NCBI GenBank assembly: GCA_036960485.1
Contig: JBALXS010000004.1
Location: forward strand, 51,659 to 115,658
Length of the DNA: 64,000 nt
Direction of reading: 5' to 3'
Source of the DNA: Rs1 sp036960485
GTDB taxonomy: Bacteria; Pseudomonadota; Gammaproteobacteria; Pseudomonadales; Balneatricaceae
Made by a program: the position numbers and the translations under genes. Positions 36,644 through 45,517 of the stretch are shown one piece after another; position 1 is the stretch's first letter, and each line of letters opens with the position of its first letter. The notes under the pieces are model-generated. The model searched no databases and was not told the origin of the DNA. It was given only the letters and a program-made list of their open reading frames with translations.

Positions 36644-36682
36644 GTGCAAATAAGTAATCAATCATTGATCGCTTATTTGCAC
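36644..36682 (+). terminator. Strong hairpin between doeA and doeB with a T run
   Basis: GTGCAAATAAG (36644-36654) pairs perfectly with CTTATTTGCAC (36672-36682), and an inner stem ATCAAT/ATTGAT extends it, followed by TTTTTACT. This is a good intrinsic terminator, so doeB may be expressed partly from its own promoter or by read-through. Confidence 0.8.
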
Positions 36683-36777
36683 TTTTTACTGATGTTTTCT
36701 ATTACGTTTTTTATTCTTTTAAAGCTAGTTCAATACAAACACCCAACCCGCTAGCAACACATTACACAGGTAAACTA

Positions 36778-37782
36778 ATGCAAAACACCACCATCTCTGC
36801 CACTGTTGATTTTGCTGCACAAGGCATCCAGCACGGATTTTTAAAGCTTCCCCACTCTCATGATAAATCTGCTTGGGGCTGCATTATGATCCCTATCACT
36901 GTGATCAACAACGGTGCAGGCCCTACCGCATTACTAACTGGCGGTAATCATGGTGATGAATACGAGGGGATCACCTGTCTACTTAAATTGGCAAACTCAC
37001 TAAAGCCTGAGGCGATAAAAGGGCGCGTAATTATAGTGCCTGCCATGAACTATCCAGCGGTATTAAACGGCTCTCGCACCTCCCCTATTGATAACGGTAA
37101 TTTAAACCGCGCATTTCCGGGCAACCCAAGCGGCACCATAACGCAACGTATAGCTGACTACTTCACCCGCTATTTAGTACCATTGTGTGATTACGCGCTA
37201 GATATTCATTCAGGTGGAAAAACCTTAAATTTCCTACCCTTTGCAGCTTCCCATCATTTAGATGATCCACAACAGCAAAAAACCAACGCACAAGGCGCAT
37301 TAGCATTTGATGCACCTAACAGCATGATGATGTTTGAATTAGATGCCACTTCACTTTACGACACCGTAGTAGAAGCTCAAGGCAAAGTATTTGTGACCAC
37401 TGAAATCTGCGGCGCTGGCACTAGTACTCCTGAGTCAATCGCGATGACCGACAAAGGTATCCACAACTTCTTAGTTTTCGCCGACATCTTGCAAGCACAG
37501 CTTATCAGCGCAAAACAGCCACCGCGACAGTTAGATATGCCCGATGCTGATTGCTATATGCAAAGCGAGCACCAAGGTATTTTAGAAATGTGCTTTTCTT
37601 TAGGAGACACCATAGAAAGCCAAGAGCTAGTCGCCAGAATTTACTCATTAGAGCGCACCGGTGAAGCACCTGTAGAATATTACGCCAAACGCAGCGGCAT
37701 TTTAGCTGCCAGACGTCACTGTTCTTTAATCAACATCGGTGACACATTCGCGGTATTAGCAGAAGAAGTCCTTAACAGATAA
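36778..37782 (+). CDS. doeB: N2-acetyl-L-2,4-diaminobutanoate deacetylase
   Basis: Second enzyme of ectoine breakdown, removing acetate to leave diaminobutyrate. 334 residues of the AspA/succinylglutamate desuccinylase family. The zinc site is visible: LTGGNHGDEYEG (His and Glu ligands) and LDIHSGGKTLNF (His); NGNLNRAFPGNPSGT holds the substrate arginine and asparagine. The 177-base gap from doeA contains a terminator-like hairpin. The remaining enzymes of the pathway, DoeC and DoeD, and ectoine transporters are not in the window. Confidence 0.9.
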   Translation: MQNTTISATVDFAAQGIQHGFLKLPHSHDKSAWGCIMIPITVINNGAGPTALLTGGNHGDEYEGITCLLKLANSLKPEAIKGRVIIVPAMNYPAVLNGSRTSPIDNGNLNRAFPGNPSGTITQRIADYFTRYLVPLCDYALDIHSGGKTLNFLPFAASHHLDDPQQQKTNAQGALAFDAPNSMMMFELDATSLYDTVVEAQGKVFVTTEICGAGTSTPESIAMTDKGIHNFLVFADILQAQLISAKQPPRQLDMPDADCYMQSEHQGILEMCFSLGDTIESQELVARIYSLERTGEAPVEYYAKRSGILAARRHCSLINIGDTFAVLAEEVLNR

Positions 37783-37863
37783 ATAGCCTTTAGCGGGTAA
37801 ATCGCCCTTAGCAGACAAGGAGTCTTGAACTGGGTAAGTAATTCTTAACGGGCTAGCCGATAT

Positions 37864-37910
37864 AGAGCGCACGAAAGGCATCGTTCGCTCTAAAACAGAA
37901 CATGAGGTCA
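37864..37910. repeat. Hairpin repeat, copy 1
   Basis: AGAGCGCACGA (37864-37874) and TCGTTCGCTCT (37881-37891) pair with one mismatch around AAGGCA. Bases 37872-37896 are 24/25 identical to 49347-49371, inside the 510-residue gene, and a CAGAACAT tail is also shared. A perfect ACATGAGGT / ACCTCATGT pair (37900-37908, 37953-37961) follows. Located between the convergent doeB and GNAT genes. Confidence 0.7.
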
Positions 37911-38027
37911 TATTTTTTTACTCTTTTTGAGATAAACTACAAAGCTACCATTACCTCATGTAGCACCTTATTTTAGCACCTCTATAACATAGCTGAGATA
38001 GCAGTCCAATTGCAGTGAAATTTCATG

Positions 38028-38501
38028 TTAATCGTGAGTTACTTTCTCCATAACATAATTAGCTAATGCTTGATCTCCAATGTTCATAGTCTGCTGCTTA
38101 ACTACCTTGAAGCCAAAGGTTTCAAAGAAAGATTTAGCTGTGATACTCACATGTGAATAAATACGCGGCATTGCTTTTTCTTTGCTTTTATTCACTAAGT
38201 ATTGCATTAACACTTTGCCAATACCTTGCCCTTGAAACTTGTTATGACAAAAGAAGTGGTCAATGTATCCATCATCTTGAATATCTGCAAAACCAACTAT
38301 CTTCCCCGCTATTTCAGCAATAAATGGATCCATGTCTTGAACTCGTTTTAACCATTTTTCTGGCTTATATTCATCTGGAGCCCACCCATTTACTTCTTCG
38401 CTTGAATAGTCCTTGCTGTTTATACTTTTAATGGTATTCACTTTGAGTAGCCACAACTCTAATTCATCACCTTCTTTTAATTGTCTAACTGTTATCATCA
38501 A
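38028..38501 (-). CDS. GNAT-family N-acetyltransferase
   Basis: 157 residues. The acetyl-CoA loop is visible as FCHNKFQGQGIGKVLMQYLVNKSKEKA (about residues 85-111), the Q/R-x-x-G-x-G/A element of the family, followed by a strand and helix with SITAKSFFETFGFKVV. Substrate unknown; many such proteins acetylate small amines or proteins. Convergent with doeB, transcribed on its own. The start could be either of two adjacent ATG codons (38501 or 38498). Confidence 0.88.
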   Translation of the reverse strand: MMITVRQLKEGDELELWLLKVNTIKSINSKDYSSEEVNGWAPDEYKPEKWLKRVQDMDPFIAEIAGKIVGFADIQDDGYIDHFFCHNKFQGQGIGKVLMQYLVNKSKEKAMPRIYSHVSITAKSFFETFGFKVVKQQTMNIGDQALANYVMEKVTHD

Positions 38502-38718
38502 ACTTTTCCCTGTCTACGAGCGAGGATGATTGGAGTCTTGCTTCTTGCTCTATTAGAGCACACCTTCAAATTCAACTTTCAGTGACTTATTCATTAGTTA
38601 TGTAAAATCTTGATTCTTAAAAAGGTAAAACGTAAAACTTGATCTCATAGCTTACAACGCTATGCTCAGCGGTGCGCACAACTGGCACATCCGCTGTCAG
38701 TTTTTGCCAAAAAACTCA

Positions 38719-39822
38719 TTATATAACCAGTATATTATTCTTTGGTAACAGCTGCTTTAATGTGTAATTACGGTGGTAGATCGCTGCTTGATGAAATCTA
38801 TAAACATTTGTACTTATCATTTCATGTGAATACTCGCAATCCTCAAAACTTTCTTTTTGTTGCTCCCAAAAATATGGAGAGTAATTTAATGCTTCGTTAT
38901 CAGTCTGGTCGAATAAAGAACCGTTATTGATAGCAGCCTTCCATGCATCAATTCTTCCTTCTTTACCTGCTTCTAACCTTAAAATTGCACTAATTTTATT
39001 TTTAATAGCCGAGAATTCAACAGGGTTTACTGATCTCCCTGTCTTTATTGCATATTCAGAAAACGCTTTATGAATTTTTTCACAACCTTCCAAAAAAGTT
39101 TCGTGATTGTTTCTCCATCCTGAATCTTTCTTGTCGCTTATATAAGTAAACCTCCATCTTAAAAAAGGCCTGTCAGGATAAGTCCCTACGGCACCATGAC
39201 CCAAGGCCCCAGTTGCAGAGCTTGCCCCTTTACTTGCAAAATTTCTAAAGTTTTTAACTAAAAATTTTGGCGTATATTTTGATAAAAATCCGCTAAATTT
39301 ACCCATAATATAAGCCTTAACCTTTTCATCTTTTACATCTAGCTCAAAAGATTCGCCATCTACTTTGTTACCTCTTGAACTCACCCCAGAAAATCCATAA
39401 TGAGAGAAAGTATCGGCATAAACATGGGCCATTATTCCCATTAGCTCCAAACTGTGCTCATCTTTGATGGCAACAGCATGACGAATATGGTTTTTAACCA
39501 TTTCTTGCGCCAATGGGCTGTCTTTAACGCATTTTAATTTCTCGGAAAGAGTAACTCCTTCACCACCAGGAAAGAAATGAAATGGAACCCATACTTTTCG
39601 TTGCTCTACATGATCTGCCACTGCATTTTTAATTGCTTCAGTATTTGTGTGCGCAGTTGCTGTTGTTTCAAACATACCGCCGTCTTCATGCTCTTCGCTA
39701 TCATTAGCGGTAGAGTCGTCAACATATTGTGCAGCATACGCAATTATTTTTGCATGCCTAACTTCTAAACCCGCGGCTCTGGCCAGGGCATAAGTCCCAT
39801 AATAGTGCATATCTTCTTGCAT
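38719..39822 (-). CDS. DUF6765-family protein (phospholipase-C-like histidine pattern)
   Basis: 367 residues. It begins MQEDMHYYGTYALARAAGLEVRHAKIIAYAAQYVDDST and has a second conserved block GIMAHVYADTFSHYGFSG, both typical of DUF6765. Histidine and aspartate placement (HxxxxD, DTFSHYG) recalls zinc-dependent phospholipase C/P1-nuclease folds, but an enzyme activity is not shown. I chose the ATG at 39822, with AGGAGG four bases upstream; the longer frame adds seven residues. It is more AT-rich than the neighbouring doe genes and lies beside a REP-associated transposase, so it may have been acquired by transfer. Confidence 0.75.
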   Translation of the reverse strand: MQEDMHYYGTYALARAAGLEVRHAKIIAYAAQYVDDSTANDSEEHEDGGMFETTATAHTNTEAIKNAVADHVEQRKVWVPFHFFPGGEGVTLSEKLKCVKDSPLAQEMVKNHIRHAVAIKDEHSLELMGIMAHVYADTFSHYGFSGVSSRGNKVDGESFELDVKDEKVKAYIMGKFSGFLSKYTPKFLVKNFRNFASKGASSATGALGHGAVGTYPDRPFLRWRFTYISDKKDSGWRNNHETFLEGCEKIHKAFSEYAIKTGRSVNPVEFSAIKNKISAILRLEAGKEGRIDAWKAAINNGSLFDQTDNEALNYSPYFWEQQKESFEDCEYSHEMISTNVYRFHQAAIYHRNYTLKQLLPKNNILVI

Positions 39823-39873
39823 AAATCCTCCTGATTTCAACAATGAATAATTCTAACGTTTTGCATACGGGCC

Positions 39874-39904
39874 GGTGGGTACCTCCAAGTACCATTTAGA
39901 CACC
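39874..39904. repeat. REP-like palindrome at the 3' side of the transposase
   Basis: GGTG (39874-39877) and CACC (39901-39904) enclose GGTAC (39878-39882) / GTACC (39889-39893), which form a stem with a six-base loop. On the minus strand it begins GGTGTC, like the element at 41050. Such palindromes are what REP-associated transposases recognise. Confidence 0.45.
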
Positions 39905-39949
39905 GTCTATAATCGTTATAATATAAAAACGGCCAGATTAGTTAATTCC

Positions 39950-40963
39950 TTATACAGGGAACAACTTGCTGCACACCCTCATCCCCTTGATCCATCCTAA
40001 TCCGAGCTTTTCTGCATAAGCTTGTAGCATATGCTTACATCCCAGTGCTCTGCTAAATTGATGGTTAGCTTGCGGCTGCATAGCTTCACACCAAGATTCT
40101 TCATCAATCCCTAAACGCAACAAAATAGCGGGTAGCTGGTGGTTTATCGTTCCGCGCTTATCTATTCTTATTGCTCGACCCGACCAATCAACCAAATACA
40201 AGTATTCACTGTAACCATAGGGAATTTGATCTTTGAAGCAGTCACCTTTCGCTAAAAAGGTTTTAAGGGTGATTCGGGGTTTTATATCGTTATTAACAGC
40301 CTGTTTAGCTTTGACATGAGTGTTAGATCTTTCATCAATGCGTTGTTTTACCGATGTATAATCTGATGTTTCTGGCGTATCAGCTATCTTGGCACGAATC
40401 GGGTTTAGCTCCACATATGCCATACAGGTCAAAAGTGCTTGCTCATCCAGCAAGGCTTGGCTTTTAAAACGCCCTTCCCAGAAGCGGCCTTTGCAGCTAT
40501 CTTCAAAATTGGCTTTTCTGGCAATAAACTCATTCAGGCAACGCATGTACCAGCTAATGTCTGCTAGGCGTTCACGCCATTCATCTACAACTTGTGCTAT
40601 TAAGCCATGCTGCTCTTTAGATAATTTTTCACCCTTAAGGTAACGCTGGATGACATCTGGGCCGTTGTAAAGCTTGCGCCAACGCTCAATCACTTCTAGA
40701 TCAGTCAGCGCATCGAGATCATTTTTATTGATATATAGAACAAGATGATAGTGGTTAGACATGATCGCATAAGCGCAAATATCAATACAAAAAGCAGCAT
40801 CTATCTCAGCCAGCCTATCAATCACCCACTGTCTACGATGCTCGTAATCTTGCTGAGTTGCTTGATCAAAACCACACAAAAAGGCTCTACGAACAACCCG
40901 AGAGACACAATGATAATACGGCGTATCTGCACAATTAATTTGCTGTTCGCGAGCACGAGTCAT
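39950..40963 (-). CDS. REP-associated tyrosine transposase (Y1, IS200-like domain)
   Basis: 337 residues. Y1 domain with the metal site HYH (His71, His73) in AIMSNHYHLVLYINK and a later catalytic-tyrosine helix in TCMAYVELNPIRAKI. These proteins nick single-stranded DNA at REP palindromes and are usually single-copy genes kept by the host, not ordinary insertion sequences. A good ribosome site (GGGAG) precedes the ATG at 40963. Palindromic elements lie on both sides (39874-39904 and 41051-41080). The family is common in marine gammaproteobacteria. Confidence 0.9.
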   Translation of the reverse strand: MTRAREQQINCADTPYYHCVSRVVRRAFLCGFDQATQQDYEHRRQWVIDRLAEIDAAFCIDICAYAIMSNHYHLVLYINKNDLDALTDLEVIERWRKLYNGPDVIQRYLKGEKLSKEQHGLIAQVVDEWRERLADISWYMRCLNEFIARKANFEDSCKGRFWEGRFKSQALLDEQALLTCMAYVELNPIRAKIADTPETSDYTSVKQRIDERSNTHVKAKQAVNNDIKPRITLKTFLAKGDCFKDQIPYGYSEYLYLVDWSGRAIRIDKRGTINHQLPAILLRLGIDEESWCEAMQPQANHQFSRALGCKHMLQAYAEKLGLGWIKGMRVCSKLFPV

Positions 40964-41050
40964 ATATCTCCCTTCTCAAAAAAACCAAATAGATCGTTTT
41001 TTGATCAATTCCTACTTTACACCTATTTTTTAATTCATCAAATTTTCTGG

Positions 41051-41080
41051 GTGTCCTTAAGAGACATCCTTAAGAGACAC
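41051..41080. repeat. Tandem and inverted repeat at the 5' side of the transposase
   Basis: TCCTTAAGAGACA occurs twice in tandem (41054-41066, 41067-41079), each containing the palindrome CTTAAG, framed by GTGTC (41051-41055) and GACAC (41076-41080). GGTGTC here points opposite to the GGTGTC of the element at 39874-39904. Confidence 0.6.
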
Positions 41081-41148
41081 TGCTGTTGGCCAAAATTAGT
41101 ATGCCACTACACCTAGATACAGTGGCTAAAATAAAAAATTGCCAACAC

Positions 41149-42114
41149 TCAAATGGTAACCTCTTGATTGAAATAATTGTGGTATACCGATTGTCTTGAA
41201 AAATCACGTAACATAACGACAAACATTTGTTCGCTAGCGCTCATAGGTTGATTCTCTACGGTCACTAAATACACTTCACTAACGGGTAACTGTTTGTAAG
41301 GCGGCAGCTGGAACAAACTTTTATTAGCCACATAAGCTTTAGCGCCTTCAACTGTCAAAGCACCAAAACCCAGCCCTGCTATAATCAGGCGGCGTATTTC
41401 TTCCTCGTTAGAAGATACCGCCACTAGATTCCCCCAAAACTGATGCTCGCTGCGTAAAGTGGCTATTTCATTTAAACCTTCTGAGGGTTGATCACTCTCA
41501 AATGATATATAGGAAAGGCCACTGAGGTCACTTAATTGCACGTCTTTTTTGCCGTAAAGCGCATGATTACTGGCACAGTAAAAACCGATTTGCTCATAAC
41601 CTAACAAATCAAAACGCAACCCTGTTTGCGCGACCTTTTTATTACTTAAACCAATGTGTAATTCATCTTTTGCCACTGCTCGAACTATTTCGGCACTTGG
41701 CTGAGTATTAACATTAATCAACACCCGGGGGTAGCGACGATGATATTCGGCCAGTGTTTTATCAAAGCAAGGGCAATGAATGTGGCTAGCGATTTGAATA
41801 TTAATTTCACCGGATAAACTGGATTTCCCACCCACAAATTGATCAGCCATATTTTCGATAATCCGGCTTGCAGATAACGCGTACTCGTAAACTTTCAAGC
41901 CTTGGTAAGTCAATGAAAACAAACCTTTCTTACGTAAGATCAACTGGGTATCTAAATGCGTTTCTAGTCGTTTCAAAGCATTGCTGATACTGGGCTGACT
42001 CAGTGATAGCTTGCGTGCCGCACCGGTAATGCTTCCCTCGTCGACAATAACTGAAAAGGTATAGAGTAAATTCCAATCTAAATTGCGCAACATTCGCAGC
42101 GAGCTCGATGGCAT
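41149..42114 (-). CDS. LysR-family regulator, probable controller of the D-glutamate locus
   Basis: 321 residues. Helix-turn-helix with FSVIVDEGSITGAARKLSLSQPSISNALKRLETHL, then the effector domain. The ATG at 42114 has AAGGAG seven bases before it; the frame extends upstream but the extra 22 residues are not LysR-like. It is divergent from the ABC transporter-dgcN-dgcA operon, 188 bases apart, and resembles the position of DgcR, the LysR regulator described for dgcN-dgcA. A match to DgcR itself was not tested. Confidence 0.85.
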   Translation of the reverse strand: MPSSSLRMLRNLDWNLLYTFSVIVDEGSITGAARKLSLSQPSISNALKRLETHLDTQLILRKKGLFSLTYQGLKVYEYALSASRIIENMADQFVGGKSSLSGEINIQIASHIHCPCFDKTLAEYHRRYPRVLINVNTQPSAEIVRAVAKDELHIGLSNKKVAQTGLRFDLLGYEQIGFYCASNHALYGKKDVQLSDLSGLSYISFESDQPSEGLNEIATLRSEHQFWGNLVAVSSNEEEIRRLIIAGLGFGALTVEGAKAYVANKSLFQLPPYKQLPVSEVYLVTVENQPMSASEQMFVVMLRDFSRQSVYHNYFNQEVTI

Positions 42115-42160
42115 GTTGGTGCTCCTTAACTCATTAAGCAACCGATGTTGCTGACATATA

Positions 42161-42177
42161 CATAGCCTATAGCTATG
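42161..42177. promoter_or_regulatory. Inverted repeat CATAGC-N5-GCTATG, candidate LysR operator
   Basis: Perfect six-base arms around CTATA, 47-63 bases upstream of the LysR start, within the 188-base divergent region. The core ATAGC-N5-GCTAT fits the LysR T-N11-A pattern. Confidence 0.4.
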
Positions 42178-42302
42178 CATATCATAATAAAGATAAATTT
42201 GTCAGATAGATAATAATTTCTGATACTTAGCTAAGTCACTGCAAGGTCAATAGCGATTAAAACTGCTGGCATTGCGTTTATAGATAATAAGAGGAAATAA
42301 CA

Positions 42303-43088
42303 ATGATAAAAAAAATCCGCTCATTGGCACTGTGTACTTTACTGGGTAGTTTAGCATTCAGTCAGTTACAGGCTGCTGAGGCACCATTAAGAATAGGTAC
42401 TGAAGGTGCTTATCCGCCATTCAACTTTATAGCCGCTGATGGCAAACTGGCGGGGTTCGATGTGGATATTAGCCGCGCTTTGTGCGAAAAAATAAAACGC
42501 GAGTGTAGCTTTGTCGCCCAAGATTGGGATGGCATCATTCCCGCTTTATTAGCGGGCAAATACGACGTGATCGTCGCTTCGATGTTTATTACCGAGAAAC
42601 GCAAATTAAAAGTCGCTTTCAGTGACCCTTACCAAAAATCTGCCATGACTTTTGTGGTAGGTAAAGATTCTAAAATGACTGATTTCAGCCCCGTTGCCAT
42701 GGCGGGTAAAACCATTGGTGCTCAAGGCTCTACTACCCAGGCAGATTACCTATCAAAAGTTTACGCTGATTCGGACATTCGCTTTTATCCCACCCAAGAT
42801 GCGGTCAACTTAGACTTAATATCTGGACGCCTTGACGCGCAAGTAGGTGACATCATCCCGATGCTTGAATGGACACTTAAAGCTGCAGACGGCAAGTGCT
42901 GTAAGTTAGTGGGTGAAGCGATTACTGATCCCGCTTTTGTGGGCGATGGCGTCGGCATGGCACTGCGCCAAGAAGATGACGAGCTGCGTTTATCGCTGAA
43001 TCAAGCACTGGCTGAGATTGTTGCCGATGGTACTTATAAAAAAATCAACGACAAATATTTCGATCTCAACATCTTAACCTTAGAGTAA
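42303..43088 (+). CDS. Polar amino acid ABC transporter, periplasmic binding protein
   Basis: 261 residues with a signal peptide (1-24, ending QLQAA). The SBP family 3 signature is present: IGTEGAYPPFNFIAADGKLAGFDVDISRALCE at the mature start and the WDGIIPALLAGKYDVIVASM segment. This class binds amino acids and related compounds. The operon also encodes DgcN and DgcA, so D-glutamate or another D-amino acid is a reasonable cargo, but ectoine (EhuB-like) or L-amino acids are possible. A GAGGAAAT site precedes the ATG. Confidence 0.9.
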   Translation: MIKKIRSLALCTLLGSLAFSQLQAAEAPLRIGTEGAYPPFNFIAADGKLAGFDVDISRALCEKIKRECSFVAQDWDGIIPALLAGKYDVIVASMFITEKRKLKVAFSDPYQKSAMTFVVGKDSKMTDFSPVAMAGKTIGAQGSTTQADYLSKVYADSDIRFYPTQDAVNLDLISGRLDAQVGDIIPMLEWTLKAADGKCCKLVGEAITDPAFVGDGVGMALRQEDDELRLSLNQALAEIVADGTYKKINDKYFDLNILTLE

Positions 43089-43142
43089 CTGCTGCTATTG
43101 ACCTATAGATAGCACTTAACCTTGAAATAGCGGGAGCAGCAG

Positions 43143-43862
43143 ATGAACTGGCTAGATTATTTAAGTTACGGCCCAAGTGGTTGGGGCGATGAGCTACTAG
43201 CTGGGCTCGGTGTGACCGCAGCGCTGGCGTTAACTACCCTGCCCTTTGGTCTGATCGGCGGTTTTTTAGTCGCCGCAGCTGCCGCGTCACCCAGTGTTGC
43301 GTTGCGTCGCAGTGCGCTGTTTTTCACCACCACTATTCGCGGCCTGCCTGAACTACTCTCACTATTCATCATTTATCACGGTGTTGGCATGCTGCTCAAT
43401 AACACCCTTAAATGGATTGATCCAAAAGCGGGGTTCTTTGAGCTCAGCCCTTTTGTTGCAGGGACAGTGGCACTATCACTAGTCTTTGCAGGTTACAGCG
43501 GTGAAGTATTGCGCGGTGCTTGGCAAGCATTAGATCGCGGCCAGCGCGAAGCCGCTTTGGCTATTGGTATGACACGCTGGCAAACCTTTCGACGTATTGA
43601 GTTGATCCAGATATTTCGTTTAGCGCTGCCAGGGCTTGGCAACCTTTGGATTAACTTGATAAAAGATACCGCGCTCGTATCGGTGATCGCTTTGAATGAC
43701 TTAATGCGCATGGCCAACATTGCGGTGGGGTTCACTAAAAAGCCCTTTTTGTTTTTCATTACCGTCTGCTTGATTTATTGGCTGATCTGCATGCTGTTCG
43801 AACTGCTGCTAAACGCCTTAGAAAAGCGTGCCAACCGCGGCAGATTAAACCGCCAATCTTAA
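43143..43862 (+). CDS. Polar amino acid ABC transporter permease, first
   Basis: 239 residues with about five hydrophobic segments. The HisM/GlnP family features are the long first loop with TTIRGLPELLSLFIIYHGVG and the EAA region REAALAIGMTRWQTFRRIELIQIFRLALPGLGNLWI near residues 138-173. It follows the binding-protein gene after 54 bases with a good GGGAG site. It pairs with the next permease. Confidence 0.9.
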   Translation: MNWLDYLSYGPSGWGDELLAGLGVTAALALTTLPFGLIGGFLVAAAAASPSVALRRSALFFTTTIRGLPELLSLFIIYHGVGMLLNNTLKWIDPKAGFFELSPFVAGTVALSLVFAGYSGEVLRGAWQALDRGQREAALAIGMTRWQTFRRIELIQIFRLALPGLGNLWINLIKDTALVSVIALNDLMRMANIAVGFTKKPFLFFITVCLIYWLICMLFELLLNALEKRANRGRLNRQS

Positions 43863-43916
43863 GTTTAATAGCTTCATATTCAACTTTAAGCTGTGTTATA
43901 AAATTGGGATTTTGAT

Positions 43917-44654
43917 ATGTTCGATTTATTGATTAACTATTGGCCAAAACTTGCGCAAGGGGCATTACTCACCTTGCAGCTGACTTTTAGCGCTGTGGTG
44001 ATCGCCGCTCTACTCTCGCTACCGCTGGCAATATTACGTGCTAGCCCCAGCAGCATTTGGCAGTGGCCGATTCGGTTTTTTGTGTCATTTTTTCGCGGCA
44101 CCCCACTGCTCGCGCAACTTTTTTTGGTGTATTACGGCTCCGGCCAGTTTCGTATTGAACTCACTGAAATAGGCCTTTGGTGGCTTTTTCGCGATCCTTT
44201 TTACTGCGCTTTGCTGACCTTCTCACTCAACTCTTGTGCCTATCAAATTGAAATACTACGTGGTTCGCTACAAGCCGTTTCCAAAGGAGAAATAGAAGCC
44301 GCTGTCGCTATTGGCATGACTAAATTCCAACAGTATCAAAAAATAATTCTGCCGCACTGCTACCGCATCGGATTTCCGGCACTGGGCAATGAAATTATTT
44401 TGCTACTCAAAGGCAGCGCCATAGCCAGCGTCATTACTTTAATGGATTTAATGGGCCATACGCGGCGCGTTTTCTCGCAGACCTTTGATATTTCAATTTA
44501 TCTGTGGGTCGCCTTGATGTATTTGCTGATCACCAGTGTCTTTGTCTGGCTGTGGCGTAAAATAGAGCAACGCTTAAACCGCCACACTCAGCGTTCTCAA
44601 AGTAACCAACCTGACACTAATCAACAGATTACGGAGAGTGCACATGGCGCATAA
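43917..44654 (+). CDS. Polar amino acid ABC transporter permease, second
   Basis: 245 residues, paired with the preceding permease. The family marks are FFRGTPLLAQLFLVYYG, the EAA region KGEIEAAVAIGMTKFQQYQKIILPHCYRIGFPALGNE and LKGSAIASVITLMDLMG. A charged C-terminal tail of ~25 residues rich in Gln, Asn and Ser ends the protein. The stop overlaps the ATPase start by 11 bases. Confidence 0.9.
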   Translation: MFDLLINYWPKLAQGALLTLQLTFSAVVIAALLSLPLAILRASPSSIWQWPIRFFVSFFRGTPLLAQLFLVYYGSGQFRIELTEIGLWWLFRDPFYCALLTFSLNSCAYQIEILRGSLQAVSKGEIEAAVAIGMTKFQQYQKIILPHCYRIGFPALGNEIILLLKGSAIASVITLMDLMGHTRRVFSQTFDISIYLWVALMYLLITSVFVWLWRKIEQRLNRHTQRSQSNQPDTNQQITESAHGA

Positions 44655-45426
44655 TCCCAATCCTAGTCAAAACCTGCCAACGCTTTTAACTTTGGATGAC
44701 CTGCACAAATCTTACGGCCCTATCGAAGTTTTAAAAGGTGTTTCACTGCAAGCACAACAAAAAGATGTGATAAGCATCATCGGCGCCAGTGGCTCGGGGA
44801 AAAGCACCTTATTAAGGTGTATTAATCTACTGGAACAACCAAACGCGGGCCAAATGCAAATCCAAGGCAATACATTAGATTTTGCGGCGCCAGCGTCAAG
44901 GGCGCGAACAGCACAGGTCACCGCGATACGCACGCAGCTGGGGATGGTCTTTCAGCAATTTAATCTCTGGACGCACTTAACCGTATTAGAGAACGTAATG
45001 TTAGGCCCCTGCACGGTCTTGAAACAACCTAGAGAGCAAGCGCAAGCACGTGCCCTCTCTTTATTAGAACGCGTGGGCCTATCTGCTAAGAGTCACTCCT
45101 ATCCCGATCACTTATCAGGTGGCCAGCAACAGCGCGTTGCCATTGCACGCGCACTGGCGATGGACCCACAAGTGATGCTCTTTGATGAGCCAACCTCAGC
45201 GCTTGATCCAGAGTTGGTTAGCGAAGTGCTACTGGTGATGCGTGAGCTCGCACAAGAGGGCCGCACCATGATTGTTGTCACTCACGAAATGCGCTTTGCC
45301 CAAGAAGTTTCATCCCAAGTGATTTTTCTAGAACAGGGAAAAATTGCCGAGCAAGGCCCACCACAGCTAATTTTTGAGCAGCCACAATGCGCTGCACTTA
45401 AACGATTTTTATCAAATCAATTTTAA
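44644..45426 (+). CDS. Polar amino acid ABC transporter ATPase
   Basis: 260 residues: Walker A GASGSGKST, Q-loop VFQQFNLW, signature LSGGQQQRVAIARA, Walker B VMLFDEPTSALDP and switch VTHEMRFAQEV, all typical of the GlnQ/HisP group. I chose the ATG at 44644 with GGAG seven bases upstream. It overlaps the permease by 11 bases and precedes dgcN by 91 bases, so transport and metabolism genes form one unit. Confidence 0.93.
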   Translation: MAHNPNPSQNLPTLLTLDDLHKSYGPIEVLKGVSLQAQQKDVISIIGASGSGKSTLLRCINLLEQPNAGQMQIQGNTLDFAAPASRARTAQVTAIRTQLGMVFQQFNLWTHLTVLENVMLGPCTVLKQPREQAQARALSLLERVGLSAKSHSYPDHLSGGQQQRVAIARALAMDPQVMLFDEPTSALDPELVSEVLLVMRELAQEGRTMIVVTHEMRFAQEVSSQVIFLEQGKIAEQGPPQLIFEQPQCAALKRFLSNQF

Positions 45427-45517
45427 AAATAATACGTTAGATCGCAAACCTCAATCCCATTGAAGATTCACCCGACCTAGTCGGGCGGATACAGACGCCC
45501 CGTAACAGGAAAACATT

